Below are positions 1 through 8,610 of a stretch of DNA of 64,000 nt, in pieces. Under the pieces are notes generated by a model. That model was not told where the DNA came from. It searched no databases and saw only the letters and a program-made list of their open reading frames with translations. The stretch comes from Flavobacterium collinsii (GTDB lineage Bacteria > Bacteroidota > Bacteroidia > Flavobacteriales > Flavobacteriaceae), in contig NZ_CADCST010000061.1 in assembly GCF_902804485.1 (NCBI RefSeq), positions 23,619-87,618 on the forward strand, written 5' to 3'. Position numbers and translations under genes: made by a program. The first letter of the stretch is position 1. Each line of letters opens with the position of its first letter.

Positions 1-2
1 GT

Positions 3-2372
3 TTGTCCGGAAAAATTGAAAACAATATTCTCGATTATGCATTGGAAGTAAAAGATGTCAAAGAAAAACAGCAATATTTTATTGCTGGAGATTTAAAGCA
101 TGACGGTTCAAAAAATAGCCTCAGGATTGATGCTCAGAATTTTATTTTGAACTATGATAAATGGAATGTAGATCCGGAAAATGTGGTGGAGTTTGGAGGT
201 AAAAGATTGTATGTCAATAAATTTAATTTAGAAAATTCAGGTAACGAATTAAGGATTCAATCGCAGGGAGATCAGGATAATGCTCCGTTACAGGTTGATT
301 TTGTGAATTTTAAAATAGAGACGATTATGAACATCGTCAAAAAAGATCAATTGTTAATGCAAGGGCTAATCAATGGAAATGCTCTGGTTGAAAATGTGAT
401 GACGAAACCTACTTTTACTTCGGATATCAAAATAGATCAATTTGCTTTTAAAGGAGAACCGGTTGGAAATATAGCGGTAAAAGTCGACAATAAAACAGCA
501 AATTTACTGGCAGCCAACGTAACGCTTGACGGAGAAGGAAATGAGGTGAATCTGACCGGAAATTACAAAATAGACGATGGAAATCTGGACTTTGATTTAA
601 ATCTGAACAAACTGAACATCAAAAGCATTCAAGGCTTTAGTATGGGCAATCTAACCGAGGGAACGGGATATTTAACAGGGAATTTTAAAATTACAGGAAA
701 TGAAACTGCTCCAAAGGTAAATGGAGAACTTAACTTTAAAGAAACAGGGTTCAGAGTAACGAAGTTCAACTCCTATTTTAAAACAGTCGATGAAAAAATA
801 ACACTTCAAAACGATGTGATCACCTTTGATACCTTCACATTGCATGATGAAAATGACAATGAACTGATTGTAAACGGAACCATCAAATCGACAGATTACA
901 CTCGTTTTGACTTTGGTTTAACCGTTGTTGCAGATAATTTCAGAGCCATACATTCAAAAGAAAAAGACAATGATTTGTTTTATGGAGATCTGCTGTTAGA
1001 TACCAAACTAAACATCAAAGGAACACTTGAAAATCCTGTAGTTGGTGGGAATATCAAAATAAACAAAGCGACTAAGTTTACTGTGGTAATGCCGCAATCA
1101 GATCCTTCCATAGCAGATCGCGAAGGAATAGTAGAGTTTGTAGACGAAGACAATCAGTATCTGAAACAAACTGCTGCCATGGAGCAAAAACTCAATCAAT
1201 CAAGGTTAGTTGGTATGGATGTAAGCGTGGCTATTTCGATCGACAAGGAAGCAGAACTAACATTGGTTATCGATAAAGGAAACGGTGATTATCTGAACTT
1301 AAAAGGAGAAGCCGAACTTACCGGAGGAATCGATCCGTCAGGAAAAACAACTTTAACGGGTAAATACGAGTTTTCGGATGGGGCATATGAGATGAATTTC
1401 AACATGATCCGACGAAAATTTGATATTCAGAAAGGAAGTTATATCATTTGGAATGGTGAGCCTACTATGGCCAATCTTAATATTACGGCGATTTATAAAG
1501 TAAACACCGCACCAATAGACTTATTGGGCAATCAATTGCCAACGGATAACCCTACGGAGCGAAACACCTATAAGCAGAAAATTCCGTTTCAGACTTTGTT
1601 GAAAATGAACGGGGAGCTTTTAAAACCTGAAATCACTTTTGATATTGTACTTCCGGAGGGTAATAATGATGTTTCTGCAAATGTGGTATCACTTACCAAA
1701 GCAAAACTCCAGCAGTTAAGACAAGAACCGGCGGAATTGAACAAACAGGTCTTTGCTCTTTTACTATTGAACCGATTTATTGGCGAAAACCCATTTTCGA
1801 GCGAAAGCGGCGGAACCAGTGCAGAATCGCTCGCACGACAAAGTGTGAGTAAAATTTTGTCACAACAACTAAATGATCTTGCCGGGGAATTAATCACCGG
1901 AGTTCAGTTAGAATTTGATCTCGAGTCAACAGACGATTATACGTCGGGAAGCAGAGAAAACAGAACCGATCTGAACGTTGGGGTTTCTAAAAAGCTGTTA
2001 AACGATCGATTAAAAGTTACAGTAGGAAGCAGTTTTGCCGTTGAAGGTCAGGAACGTGCCAACGAGCAAAGTACCAATATTGCGGGAGATGTGGCGTTGG
2101 ACTATCAATTAACAAAAGATGGTCGTTATATGGTTCGTGCGTATCGAAAAAATGAATATCAGGTTGCAGTTGAAGGACAGGTAGTAGAAACGGGGGTTGC
2201 CTTTATCATCACCATGAGTTATAATAAATTCCGCGAACTTTTTCATCGCAGTGCAGCCGAAAAAGAAATGATAAAAGAAGAGAAACTGCGCAAGGAAAAG
2301 AATAAACTCAAAGAGAAAGAGGAGAAGCAAAAAAAGGAAAATCAAATAGAAGGAAATGAGCAAAAAACATAG
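3..2372 (+). CDS. tamB: Translocation/assembly module TamB, C-terminal part (5' end outside window)
   Basis: TamB is a long inner-membrane-anchored periplasmic protein that links to an Omp85 partner and helps insert or transport outer-membrane components. The reading frame is open from the window edge, so the apparent TTG start is not the real one and the N-terminal anchor is missing. About 790 codons remain. They are dominated by repeating beta-strand segments (about residues 1-550) and end in the conserved TamB C-terminal domain (DUF490), recognisable from about residue 560 by FALLLLNRFIGENPF, the LSQQLNDLAGELI segment and the closing amphipathic strands. The last 35 residues form an unusual Lys/Glu-rich tail. 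The stop lies 17 bases inside the following tamL gene, so the two are translationally linked. Assignment is secure from the C-terminal domain and the neighbour. Confidence 0.88.
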   Translation: MSGKIENNILDYALEVKDVKEKQQYFIAGDLKHDGSKNSLRIDAQNFILNYDKWNVDPENVVEFGGKRLYVNKFNLENSGNELRIQSQGDQDNAPLQVDFVNFKIETIMNIVKKDQLLMQGLINGNALVENVMTKPTFTSDIKIDQFAFKGEPVGNIAVKVDNKTANLLAANVTLDGEGNEVNLTGNYKIDDGNLDFDLNLNKLNIKSIQGFSMGNLTEGTGYLTGNFKITGNETAPKVNGELNFKETGFRVTKFNSYFKTVDEKITLQNDVITFDTFTLHDENDNELIVNGTIKSTDYTRFDFGLTVVADNFRAIHSKEKDNDLFYGDLLLDTKLNIKGTLENPVVGGNIKINKATKFTVVMPQSDPSIADREGIVEFVDEDNQYLKQTAAMEQKLNQSRLVGMDVSVAISIDKEAELTLVIDKGNGDYLNLKGEAELTGGIDPSGKTTLTGKYEFSDGAYEMNFNMIRRKFDIQKGSYIIWNGEPTMANLNITAIYKVNTAPIDLLGNQLPTDNPTERNTYKQKIPFQTLLKMNGELLKPEITFDIVLPEGNNDVSANVVSLTKAKLQQLRQEPAELNKQVFALLLLNRFIGENPFSSESGGTSAESLARQSVSKILSQQLNDLAGELITGVQLEFDLESTDDYTSGSRENRTDLNVGVSKKLLNDRLKVTVGSSFAVEGQERANEQSTNIAGDVALDYQLTKDGRYMVRAYRKNEYQVAVEGQVVETGVAFIITMSYNKFRELFHRSAAEKEMIKEEKLRKEKNKLKEKEEKQKKENQIEGNEQKT

Positions 2373-4674
2373 CAACAGGAGCATGAAATACATCAGCTGT
2401 TTTGCTGCGCTATCCTTATTTTTTGTTTTTGGATGCAGTAATACAAAGTATTTGCCGGAAGGCGATTTATTATACACAGGAGGTTCAGTAACCGTAAAAG
2501 ATTCTGTTCTTAGAAAGAAAGAACGCAAAGAACTGGAAAACGAACTGAATGATTTGCTGCGCCCGAAACCGAACAAACAGTTTCTGGGATTGCGTCCTAA
2601 ACTATGGTTTTACAATATGGCTGGAGAGCCTAAAAAGCAAAAGGGAATCCGATATTGGCTGCGCACTAAAGTAGGCGAACCTCCGGTACTTTTTAGTAAA
2701 GTCGACTTAGACTATAATGCTGCTGTTCTTCGGAATTTTACCGAAAACAGAGGCTATTTTAAAACTCGCGTAAGTGCCGATTCAACCGTTAGTGATAAAA
2801 GAGTTACAGCAGAATATACAGTAGTGCCCAAAAAGCAATACAGGATTAAAAGCGTAATTTTTCCTGATGATTCATTGGCAATGTCCAGAATAATCGGAAG
2901 ATCAAGCCGAAGAAGTTTGCTGAAAGTGGGGCAGCCGTATGATTTGGATGTTATAAAAGCAGAGCGCGAACGTATAGACGCCAGACTGAAGGAGAAAGGC
3001 TATTATTATTTTAACCCCGACTATCTTTTGGCTCAGGTCGACAGTAGTAAAGGAGATCATGAAGTAAAAATTAGATTGGTCATTAAAGCAGATACGCCTC
3101 CAAAAGCGCTTACAGCTTATAAGATCAATAAAGTTGTAGTTTATCCGAATTTTACCATTTCAAAAGACAGTGTGAAATACCAGCCGAAAGATGTGGTTCA
3201 GTACAAAGATTTCACTATTATTGATACGGCAAACACTTTTAAACCAAGAGTTTTTGACCGCGCTATCTACTTCAAAAAAGGCGATCTTTACAACCGTAAA
3301 GACCACAATCTGACCCTAAATCGCTTTGTGAATCTAGGAACATTCAGTTTTGTTAAGAATGAATTTAAGCCTTCTGACAGTTTACCAAATGCACTGGATG
3401 CGTATTATTATCTAACACTTTTACCAAAGAAATTTATTCGGGTAGAAGTTTTGGGGAAAACAAATTCAGCCAGTTATACCGGAACAGAAGTAAATCTAAA
3501 CTGGAACAATAGAAACTTATTTCGTGGAGCAGAATTGCTGACAGTTTCTATTTTTGGCGGTGCCGATTTTCAGCTTTCAGGAGCGAATAACGGGAGAAAC
3601 ATTTACAAACTTGGAACAGAAACCAGTTTGACCTGGCCAAGATTTATCGTTCCGTTTTTTCATATTGAAGGTTCCAGCGAATATGTGCCGCGAACAAAAG
3701 CAACAGTGCGCTATGAATATCAAAACCGAACACAATTGTATGCTTTAAATTCTTTTAAAACATCTTTTGGATATCAATGGAAAGAGAATATTCGGAAAGA
3801 ACATCAACTGAATATAATTGATGTGACTTATGTGAGTCCCAATCATGTGACGGCTCAATATTTAGCAGATATTAAACAAGATCCATCTTTGGAAAAAGTA
3901 ATTGAAAAGCAGCTGATTTTTGGACCAACTTATACCTATACCTACACCAATACCATGCAAAAGCGTAGAAAAAATACGTTTTATTTTAGTGGTGATCTAG
4001 ATTTGGCCGGAAACGTTACAGGTTTGGTGACAGGTGCTAATATTAAGAAGAATGATACCATAAAGATATTTGACGTTCCGTTTAGTCAGTTCGTAAAAAT
4101 GAGAGGTGATTTCAGGCATTATTTAAAGCTGGGGAAAGAAAGTGAATTGGCTAGCAGGATTATTTTGGGAATAGGACTTCCGTACGGAAATTCGCGAGCT
4201 TTGCCAACGGCTAAACAATTTGTGGTAGGAGGAACCAATAGCATTCGGGCTTTCAGAGCCAGATCCCTCGGACCGGGAAGTTATCTCAATACACAAACGA
4301 CTAATAATTTTCTTCCGGATCAGTCAGGCGATTTGAAATTGGAATTTAGTACCGAATACAGGGCAAAACTTTTTAGTATTGTTCGAGGTGCCGTATTTGT
4401 AGATGCAGGAAATGTGTGGCTGCTCAATTCAGATCCAAACAAGAAGGGCGGAGAAATTACCAAAGATTTTATGAAAGATATTGCCGTAGGAGCTGGCGCC
4501 GGACTGCGTTTTGATTTGTCTTTTCTGGTTTTAAGAACCGATTTGGCATTTCCGTTAAGAAAACCCTATTTGCCACAAGGCCAGAGATGGGTAATCGACG
4601 ATATTAATTTTGGAAGCGGTCCCTGGAGAAAAGATAATTTGATTTTAAACATTGCAATTGGATATCCTTTTTAA
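2356..4674 (+). CDS. tamL: TamL, lipoprotein BamA/TamA-family outer-membrane protein
   Basis: An Omp85-family protein of 772 residues, the Bacteroidota partner of TamB. The N-terminus has a lipoprotein signal with lipobox VFGC (Cys27), followed by NTKYLPEGDLLYTGG, characteristic of the lipidated TamA-like branch called TamL. Residues about 30-330 are POTRA-like repeats. The C-terminal half is a beta-barrel, with the substrate-insertion loop seen as NSIRAFRARSLGPG near residue 630 (the VRGF-type motif of Omp85 proteins) and a terminal strand ending in Phe. An in-frame ATG nine codons downstream (MKYISCF) would give a more compact signal peptide and is an alternative start. The start overlaps tamB by 17 bases. 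The barrel and lipobox are seen directly; its role in outer-membrane biogenesis is inferred from the family. Confidence 0.9.
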   Translation: MSKKHSNRSMKYISCFAALSLFFVFGCSNTKYLPEGDLLYTGGSVTVKDSVLRKKERKELENELNDLLRPKPNKQFLGLRPKLWFYNMAGEPKKQKGIRYWLRTKVGEPPVLFSKVDLDYNAAVLRNFTENRGYFKTRVSADSTVSDKRVTAEYTVVPKKQYRIKSVIFPDDSLAMSRIIGRSSRRSLLKVGQPYDLDVIKAERERIDARLKEKGYYYFNPDYLLAQVDSSKGDHEVKIRLVIKADTPPKALTAYKINKVVVYPNFTISKDSVKYQPKDVVQYKDFTIIDTANTFKPRVFDRAIYFKKGDLYNRKDHNLTLNRFVNLGTFSFVKNEFKPSDSLPNALDAYYYLTLLPKKFIRVEVLGKTNSASYTGTEVNLNWNNRNLFRGAELLTVSIFGGADFQLSGANNGRNIYKLGTETSLTWPRFIVPFFHIEGSSEYVPRTKATVRYEYQNRTQLYALNSFKTSFGYQWKENIRKEHQLNIIDVTYVSPNHVTAQYLADIKQDPSLEKVIEKQLIFGPTYTYTYTNTMQKRRKNTFYFSGDLDLAGNVTGLVTGANIKKNDTIKIFDVPFSQFVKMRGDFRHYLKLGKESELASRIILGIGLPYGNSRALPTAKQFVVGGTNSIRAFRARSLGPGSYLNTQTTNNFLPDQSGDLKLEFSTEYRAKLFSIVRGAVFVDAGNVWLLNSDPNKKGGEITKDFMKDIAVGAGAGLRFDLSFLVLRTDLAFPLRKPYLPQGQRWVIDDINFGSGPWRKDNLILNIAIGYPF

Positions 4675-4789
4675 TTTTTTTTACGAATATAATTTTCATT
4701 TCGCTAACGTTCGGTCGTGAAAAAAAACGTAGCAGAAAACGTTTAACCTCTTGAAAAAAAGAAGTAAATTGGTCTAATAAATTAATGGA

Positions 4790-5419
4790 ATGCAAAATTT
4801 AATAAAGAGAATAATAGTTTTGGTTGCGGTCGTACTTGTAATAGTACTGGCTTTCAAGTATTGTGAATTCAAAAAAGACGACGATTCGACTATCGACTAT
4901 AATACCAATCTGATTCAACAGCAAATCTTAAATGTTGGAAAGTTAGTCGTGACCGAAGGCCATTTCTCTGAAGTCATTACGTATAAAAATCAGCAGAAGT
5001 ATTTAATGGACATGGTTTCTTTTGAGAAGAAAGCACTTGTAGTGGTAAATGCAAATGTTACCGTTGCTTACGATTTGCACAAAATGAAGTACGATATCGA
5101 CGAGAAGAACAAAACGATTACGATTTTAAACATTCCAAAAGAAGAAATTACAATTAATCCGGATATACAGTTTTATGATGTAGAACAAAGCAAACTGAAT
5201 CCATTTACGGGAGACGATTACAACAAAATCAATAAATCGGTAAAAGCGAATCTGGCTAAAAAAATAGAGGGCTCTACGTTGAAAACAAATGCTCAGAACC
5301 GATTAATCAGCGAGTTGTCTAAAATCCTAATCTTGACCAATTCAATGGGCTGGAAACTGCAATACAACGGTAAAACTATTGAATCTGAGAAAGAATTGAA
5401 TCAGGATTTGAAGCTTTGA
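4790..5419 (+). CDS. DUF4230 domain-containing membrane-anchored protein
   Basis: A 209-residue protein with one N-terminal transmembrane segment (about residues 5-23) after a short basic cytoplasmic stretch, then a soluble extracytoplasmic domain matching DUF4230. Supporting features are the run LNVGKLVVTEGHFSEVITYKN and the later aspartate/asparagine-rich KLNPFTGDDYNKINKSVK segment. Function is unknown. The start ATG lies 115 bases after tamL without a clear terminator, so it may be cotranscribed with tamB-tamL. No catalytic motif is visible. The family name is from recall of the sequence pattern and should be checked with a profile search. Confidence 0.78.
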   Translation: MQNLIKRIIVLVAVVLVIVLAFKYCEFKKDDDSTIDYNTNLIQQQILNVGKLVVTEGHFSEVITYKNQQKYLMDMVSFEKKALVVVNANVTVAYDLHKMKYDIDEKNKTITILNIPKEEITINPDIQFYDVEQSKLNPFTGDDYNKINKSVKANLAKKIEGSTLKTNAQNRLISELSKILILTNSMGWKLQYNGKTIESEKELNQDLKL

Positions 5420-5423
5420 TTGT

Positions 5424-5562
5424 TTGAGGTACTAAGAGGCTAAGATACTAAGGTGCTGATTTTTTTTCATTTCTCGTTCTTCGTAAGGACAAAAAATGAA
5501 AATTTGCGTGAGAAATAAAAACTTAGAACCTTAGTATCTCAGAACCTTAGCAACTTAGAATA
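5424..5562. repeat. Inverted CTAAG octamer arrays between convergent genes
   Basis: Just after the DUF4230 stop a run of 8-bp units ending in CTAAG occurs (AGGCTAAG, ATACTAAG). About 70 bases later the complementary form follows (CTTAGAAC, CTTAGTAT, CTCAGAAC, CTTAGCAA). The arms CTAAGATACTAAGGT and ACCTTAGTATCTCAG pair over 14 of 15 positions, so the region can fold into a large hairpin between two convergent genes. It may act as a bidirectional terminator. A related array lies near 12727 and another at 25181. Confidence 0.6.
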
Positions 5563-5571
5563 ACTTCTAAA

Positions 5572-7329
5572 CTAAACCGCTTCCTTATCAAAAATCAAAT
5601 CCAATCCACCGGCAATTAAATGTGCAACTTCAGGGCGTTTAATCTTCAGTTGATCTAAATGAACTAAAACCTCCTGTAAAAGTTGGTCTTCATTTGAATT
5701 CTTCAGAAGCTCAGTGATTTCAACAGCCAATAACCAATCATTAGGATGGCTTTCTTTTAGTTTGTGAAATACAGCTTTTAATTCAGTTGTAGCACCTTTG
5801 TTCTCTCTAATTAGACGAACAGTTTGATACAATACTTCTAAGTCGTCACGTTCGTCTGAATGTTTTGCTTTTATAGTAGTTGTTTTGGGTACGGTATTGA
5901 TCAGGTCGAAACTATTTACATCAGCAGGACCGGAAAAAGCCGAAACGACTTTTTTACCAATCGCCATATCATAGTTCCCCCATTCAGGCTGAAACAAGAT
6001 CGTTTCCCCATGCGTCACCGTACAATTTCTGAAACTAATCAGGATGATTTCACCATGTAGGTTTCTCGAGCCTGTAATGATTTCACCTTCAACAATAATA
6101 TTGCCTTCAAATTCTAGTTTTACGGTTTCATTTTCTACAATAGAATAAGCCTGTAAATCTTTCGGACTCATGTCTTCAATCGCCAGATTAAAGCCTTTCA
6201 GTTTCCCAATCGGACTTCCGAATCCGTGTGGATGTGTTAGAGTTCCGTGACCAACCAATTCTTTTTCGCGGTACGATAAAGCAGTTTTTCCGGTAGTCTG
6301 GATGTATATTGGTTTTCCTTCGTCTTCCAGAACGTTGGTAAATACACCTGAAACTTGTAAGCCTGTACTGAGTTCAATCGTTCCTAAAGCATTGGAATGA
6401 ATTAATTTTTGTATTCCTGATAAACCTCCGGTTCTTAAAGCCATTTTGTTTGCAAATTCTTCTAAAACCAAACTCAAATAAGAAAAATTAGGCGTTACAT
6501 AAAGTTGAGGCTGTAATTGTGTGATGTCAAAATTTTGATTGGCAGCAGAGATATTATAAGGGATTTTCTTCACATTATCCGTCATACACCAGGCGCTTTC
6601 TCCTATAGAGGATAGTAACCCTGCACCATATATTTTTGGATTTTCAACTGTTCCGATCAAACCATATTCTACTGTCCACCAATGCAAGTTTCGAATTTGA
6701 GCCATTTCAGACAATTCCCCCATATTGTTTTGTAAATCGGCAACCGCTTTTTCGGCTTCGTCTATTTTTTCCTGCGGCGTATCCTCGGCTTCTTTTAAAA
6801 TAGAAAGTAGTCGGATTGCTTCATACATTTGATAATCTTTATGAGAAGAGATAGCTTTACAGCCAATTTCTCCAAAGCGTCTTAAATATTCTGCATATTC
6901 CGGATTGGCAATAATAGGAGCATGACCTGCACCTTCATGAATAATATCCGGTGCTGGTGTATATTCGATATGTTCTAATTGACGAATGTCTGAAGCGATA
7001 ACCAAAACGTTATACGCCTGAAATTCCATAAAAGCATTTGGCGGAATAAATCCGTCCACTGCAACAGCTGCCCACCCAATTTCAGTCAGAATTCGATTCA
7101 TCCCGTACATGCTTGGAATGGAGTCAATTTCGATACCCGTTTTCTTCAAACCATCCAGATAAGAATGGTGCGCAACTCTTGAAAGATAATCTACATTTTT
7201 ACGCATCACATAGCGCCAAACCGCTTGATTAATTGGCGTGTAATCACCATAATCCTGAGGTTTAATAAATTGCTTTAAATGTTTAGGCAATCGCTCTAAT
7301 AAAGGGTTTGTTTCAATACTGGCATTCAT
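5572..7329 (-). CDS. Aromatic amino acid hydroxylase (phenylalanine 4-monooxygenase-like) with long C-terminal extension
   Basis: A tetrahydrobiopterin- and iron-dependent aromatic amino acid hydroxylase, most likely converting phenylalanine to tyrosine. The catalytic core covers about residues 25-320. The iron ligands are visible as His131 and His136 in HEGAGHAPI and Glu221 in WWTVEYGLIG. The protein has 585 residues, against about 260-300 for the common proteobacterial enzyme. The extra residues (about 330-585) contain beta-rich sequence (GVFTNVLEDEGKPIYIQ and following) and a helical tail, with no N-terminal ACT domain. This long form appears typical of Bacteroidota. The gene is alone on its strand here, with no visible pterin-recycling partner. 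Substrate preference among Phe, Tyr and Trp cannot be decided from sequence reading alone. Confidence 0.88.
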   Translation of the reverse strand: MNASIETNPLLERLPKHLKQFIKPQDYGDYTPINQAVWRYVMRKNVDYLSRVAHHSYLDGLKKTGIEIDSIPSMYGMNRILTEIGWAAVAVDGFIPPNAFMEFQAYNVLVIASDIRQLEHIEYTPAPDIIHEGAGHAPIIANPEYAEYLRRFGEIGCKAISSHKDYQMYEAIRLLSILKEAEDTPQEKIDEAEKAVADLQNNMGELSEMAQIRNLHWWTVEYGLIGTVENPKIYGAGLLSSIGESAWCMTDNVKKIPYNISAANQNFDITQLQPQLYVTPNFSYLSLVLEEFANKMALRTGGLSGIQKLIHSNALGTIELSTGLQVSGVFTNVLEDEGKPIYIQTTGKTALSYREKELVGHGTLTHPHGFGSPIGKLKGFNLAIEDMSPKDLQAYSIVENETVKLEFEGNIIVEGEIITGSRNLHGEIILISFRNCTVTHGETILFQPEWGNYDMAIGKKVVSAFSGPADVNSFDLINTVPKTTTIKAKHSDERDDLEVLYQTVRLIRENKGATTELKAVFHKLKESHPNDWLLAVEITELLKNSNEDQLLQEVLVHLDQLKIKRPEVAHLIAGGLDLIFDKEAV

Positions 7330-7471
7330 TTCGAAAACGTTGTAGATTAGAATGTAAAATTACAAATTAAAGATGCTAAATTTTGCTATTCCTTATAATT
7401 TTTTTGTTCGAAGTGATTTTTTATTGCGTTTTTCGCGGATTTCTTTTACAACAGTAAAAAGGGATTAATGC

Positions 7472-7912
7472 TTAGCAATCGTTATTTTCATAATTTACCT
7501 TTTCCATTTTATCTTCATAGAATTCAATATCTTTTGCAGTCATGGGGACTTTCTTCAACTCTGTTTTGAGTTGCTTTTTGGCGTCCGGACTTATCCATAA
7601 ACCGTTAAAAGTGGTGTCGTCTTTCTCTAAAATCATGACTCCGGTAAATCCTTGTTCTACAAATACAAACTCGCGCTTATTTTTTTTATTTTGAGTCGTA
7701 TTTAATTGAATCCAATTGCCGGATTTGTCATAACGATACATTGAGGTATACATCAGATTGGCATTGCAAGGATGGTTTTCAGCTTTTATATAAAAAGTTA
7801 CGGCAGTTTTTCCGTCGATAGTACCTTTATATAAAATAGATTTAACCGTCTGAGCTTGGGAACCATTAAAAATGAAAAAAGAAAGAAGAAAAGATAGTAA
7901 TGTTTTTATCAT
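7472..7912 (-). CDS. Small secreted hypothetical protein
   Basis: A 146-residue protein with a Sec signal peptide (about residues 1-20, ending SQA-Q) and a mature domain that I do not recognise. The mature part starts with a beta-rich segment (SILYKGTIDGKTAVTFYIKAE) and has two cysteines, at about position 49 (HPCNA) and at the very C-terminus (NNDC), which could form a disulfide. It probably acts in the periplasm or outside the cell. A TAnnTTTG promoter element lies about 20 bases upstream, so it is likely its own transcription unit. No function is proposed. Confidence 0.65.
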   Translation of the reverse strand: MIKTLLSFLLSFFIFNGSQAQTVKSILYKGTIDGKTAVTFYIKAENHPCNANLMYTSMYRYDKSGNWIQLNTTQNKKNKREFVFVEQGFTGVMILEKDDTTFNGLWISPDAKKQLKTELKKVPMTAKDIEFYEDKMEKVNYENNDC

Positions 7913-7932
7913 ATTTCAAATATTGTTGAGGT

Positions 7933-7940
7933 CAAATTTA
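7933..7940 (-). promoter_or_regulatory. -7 promoter element TAAATTTG
   Basis: On the minus strand this reads TAAATTTG, a match to the Bacteroidota -7 consensus TAnnTTTG, placed about 20 bases upstream of the small secreted protein. The -33 element is only weakly present. Confidence 0.45.
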
Positions 7941-7998
7941 GCCATTTAAAAATGTGCAATCCAAAATAATATAAAGAAATATCCGAGTTTTTCTTGAA

Positions 7999-8385
7999 TT
8001 AATGATTGTCTACGTTTCTGAAATATTCAATCTTATGATTGAACATGTACGCCATATTGGCTGCGCGTATTTTTGCTTCCTCGGTTATGGTTCCTGAGAA
8101 AAGTCCGTCGATAGAACTGTTAAAAAGTAGTACCCAGCGGTCAAAATGAGTTTTATCTACCGGTAGTTGTTTGTGTGGAGGAAAGGGGCTTCCCGAGTAG
8201 GCACGAACATCAAACAAAATAGTTTGCCAAAAGCCGTACATTTTTTCTAAATGTTCAGGCCAGCGATCCTGCAGTTTATCATTAAAAATAGGACCAAGTA
8301 AATCGTCCTTTCTTACTTTATTATAAAAGGTGTCCACCATTAATTTTATGTCTTCTATGTTTGATATGTCTTTAAGAGTTGTCAT
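7999..8385 (-). CDS. Group III truncated haemoglobin
   Basis: A 128-residue globin of the 2-over-2 fold. Family hallmarks of group III are visible: FYNKVRKDDLLGPIF near residue 20 (B helix with the B10 Tyr), WPEHLEKMYGFWQTILF, PPHKQL and the THFDRWVLLF segment. Length fits the group (about 125-135). These haem proteins are linked in other bacteria to oxygen or nitric oxide handling; the substrate here is an inference. The gene stands alone, with a TAnnTTTG promoter element about 24 bases upstream of its start. Confidence 0.88.
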   Translation of the reverse strand: MTTLKDISNIEDIKLMVDTFYNKVRKDDLLGPIFNDKLQDRWPEHLEKMYGFWQTILFDVRAYSGSPFPPHKQLPVDKTHFDRWVLLFNSSIDGLFSGTITEEAKIRAANMAYMFNHKIEYFRNVDNH

Positions 8386-8408
8386 GCTTTCTAACTATAA
8401 ATGAATAG

Positions 8409-8416
8409 CAAAAATA
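8409..8416 (-). promoter_or_regulatory. -7 promoter element TATTTTTG for the globin gene
   Basis: Minus-strand TATTTTTG matches TAnnTTTG and sits about 24 bases before the globin ATG, a normal leader length for this phylum. No convincing -33 motif was found. Confidence 0.45.
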
Positions 8417-8570
8417 CGATTAACTTAGCTGTAATCACTGATATTTATCATTTTCAGGTTATTTGTCTGGTTCAATAGGAGAGGTTATGTAGCGCTTAAA
8501 GACAATTTTGAAGGGATTAGCTTCTTTTTGTTAAGGGTGAATTGGGTTGAGTAAGATCTTGAATTTAAAC

Positions 8571-8608
8571 AAAATGGCTGTCTGAATTTTAAATCAGACA
8601 GCCATTTT
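8571..8608 (-). terminator. Intrinsic terminator of ilvA
   Basis: A perfect 15-bp inverted repeat (arms AAAATGGCTGTCTGA and TCAGACAGCCATTTT) with an 8-base loop lies directly after the ilvA stop. The T-rich arm on the minus-strand transcript supplies the U tract. Confidence 0.85.
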
Positions 8609-8610
8609 GT

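Noticed and set aside
1589..1897. Minus-strand ORF inside tamB
   Set aside because: It lies wholly within the strongly conserved TamB C-terminal frame and has no recognisable protein features; an opposite-strand shadow.
2109..2576. Minus-strand ORF over the tamB/tamL junction
   Set aside because: Phe/Leu-rich translation arises from the Lys/Glu-rich tail on the other strand; no independent support.
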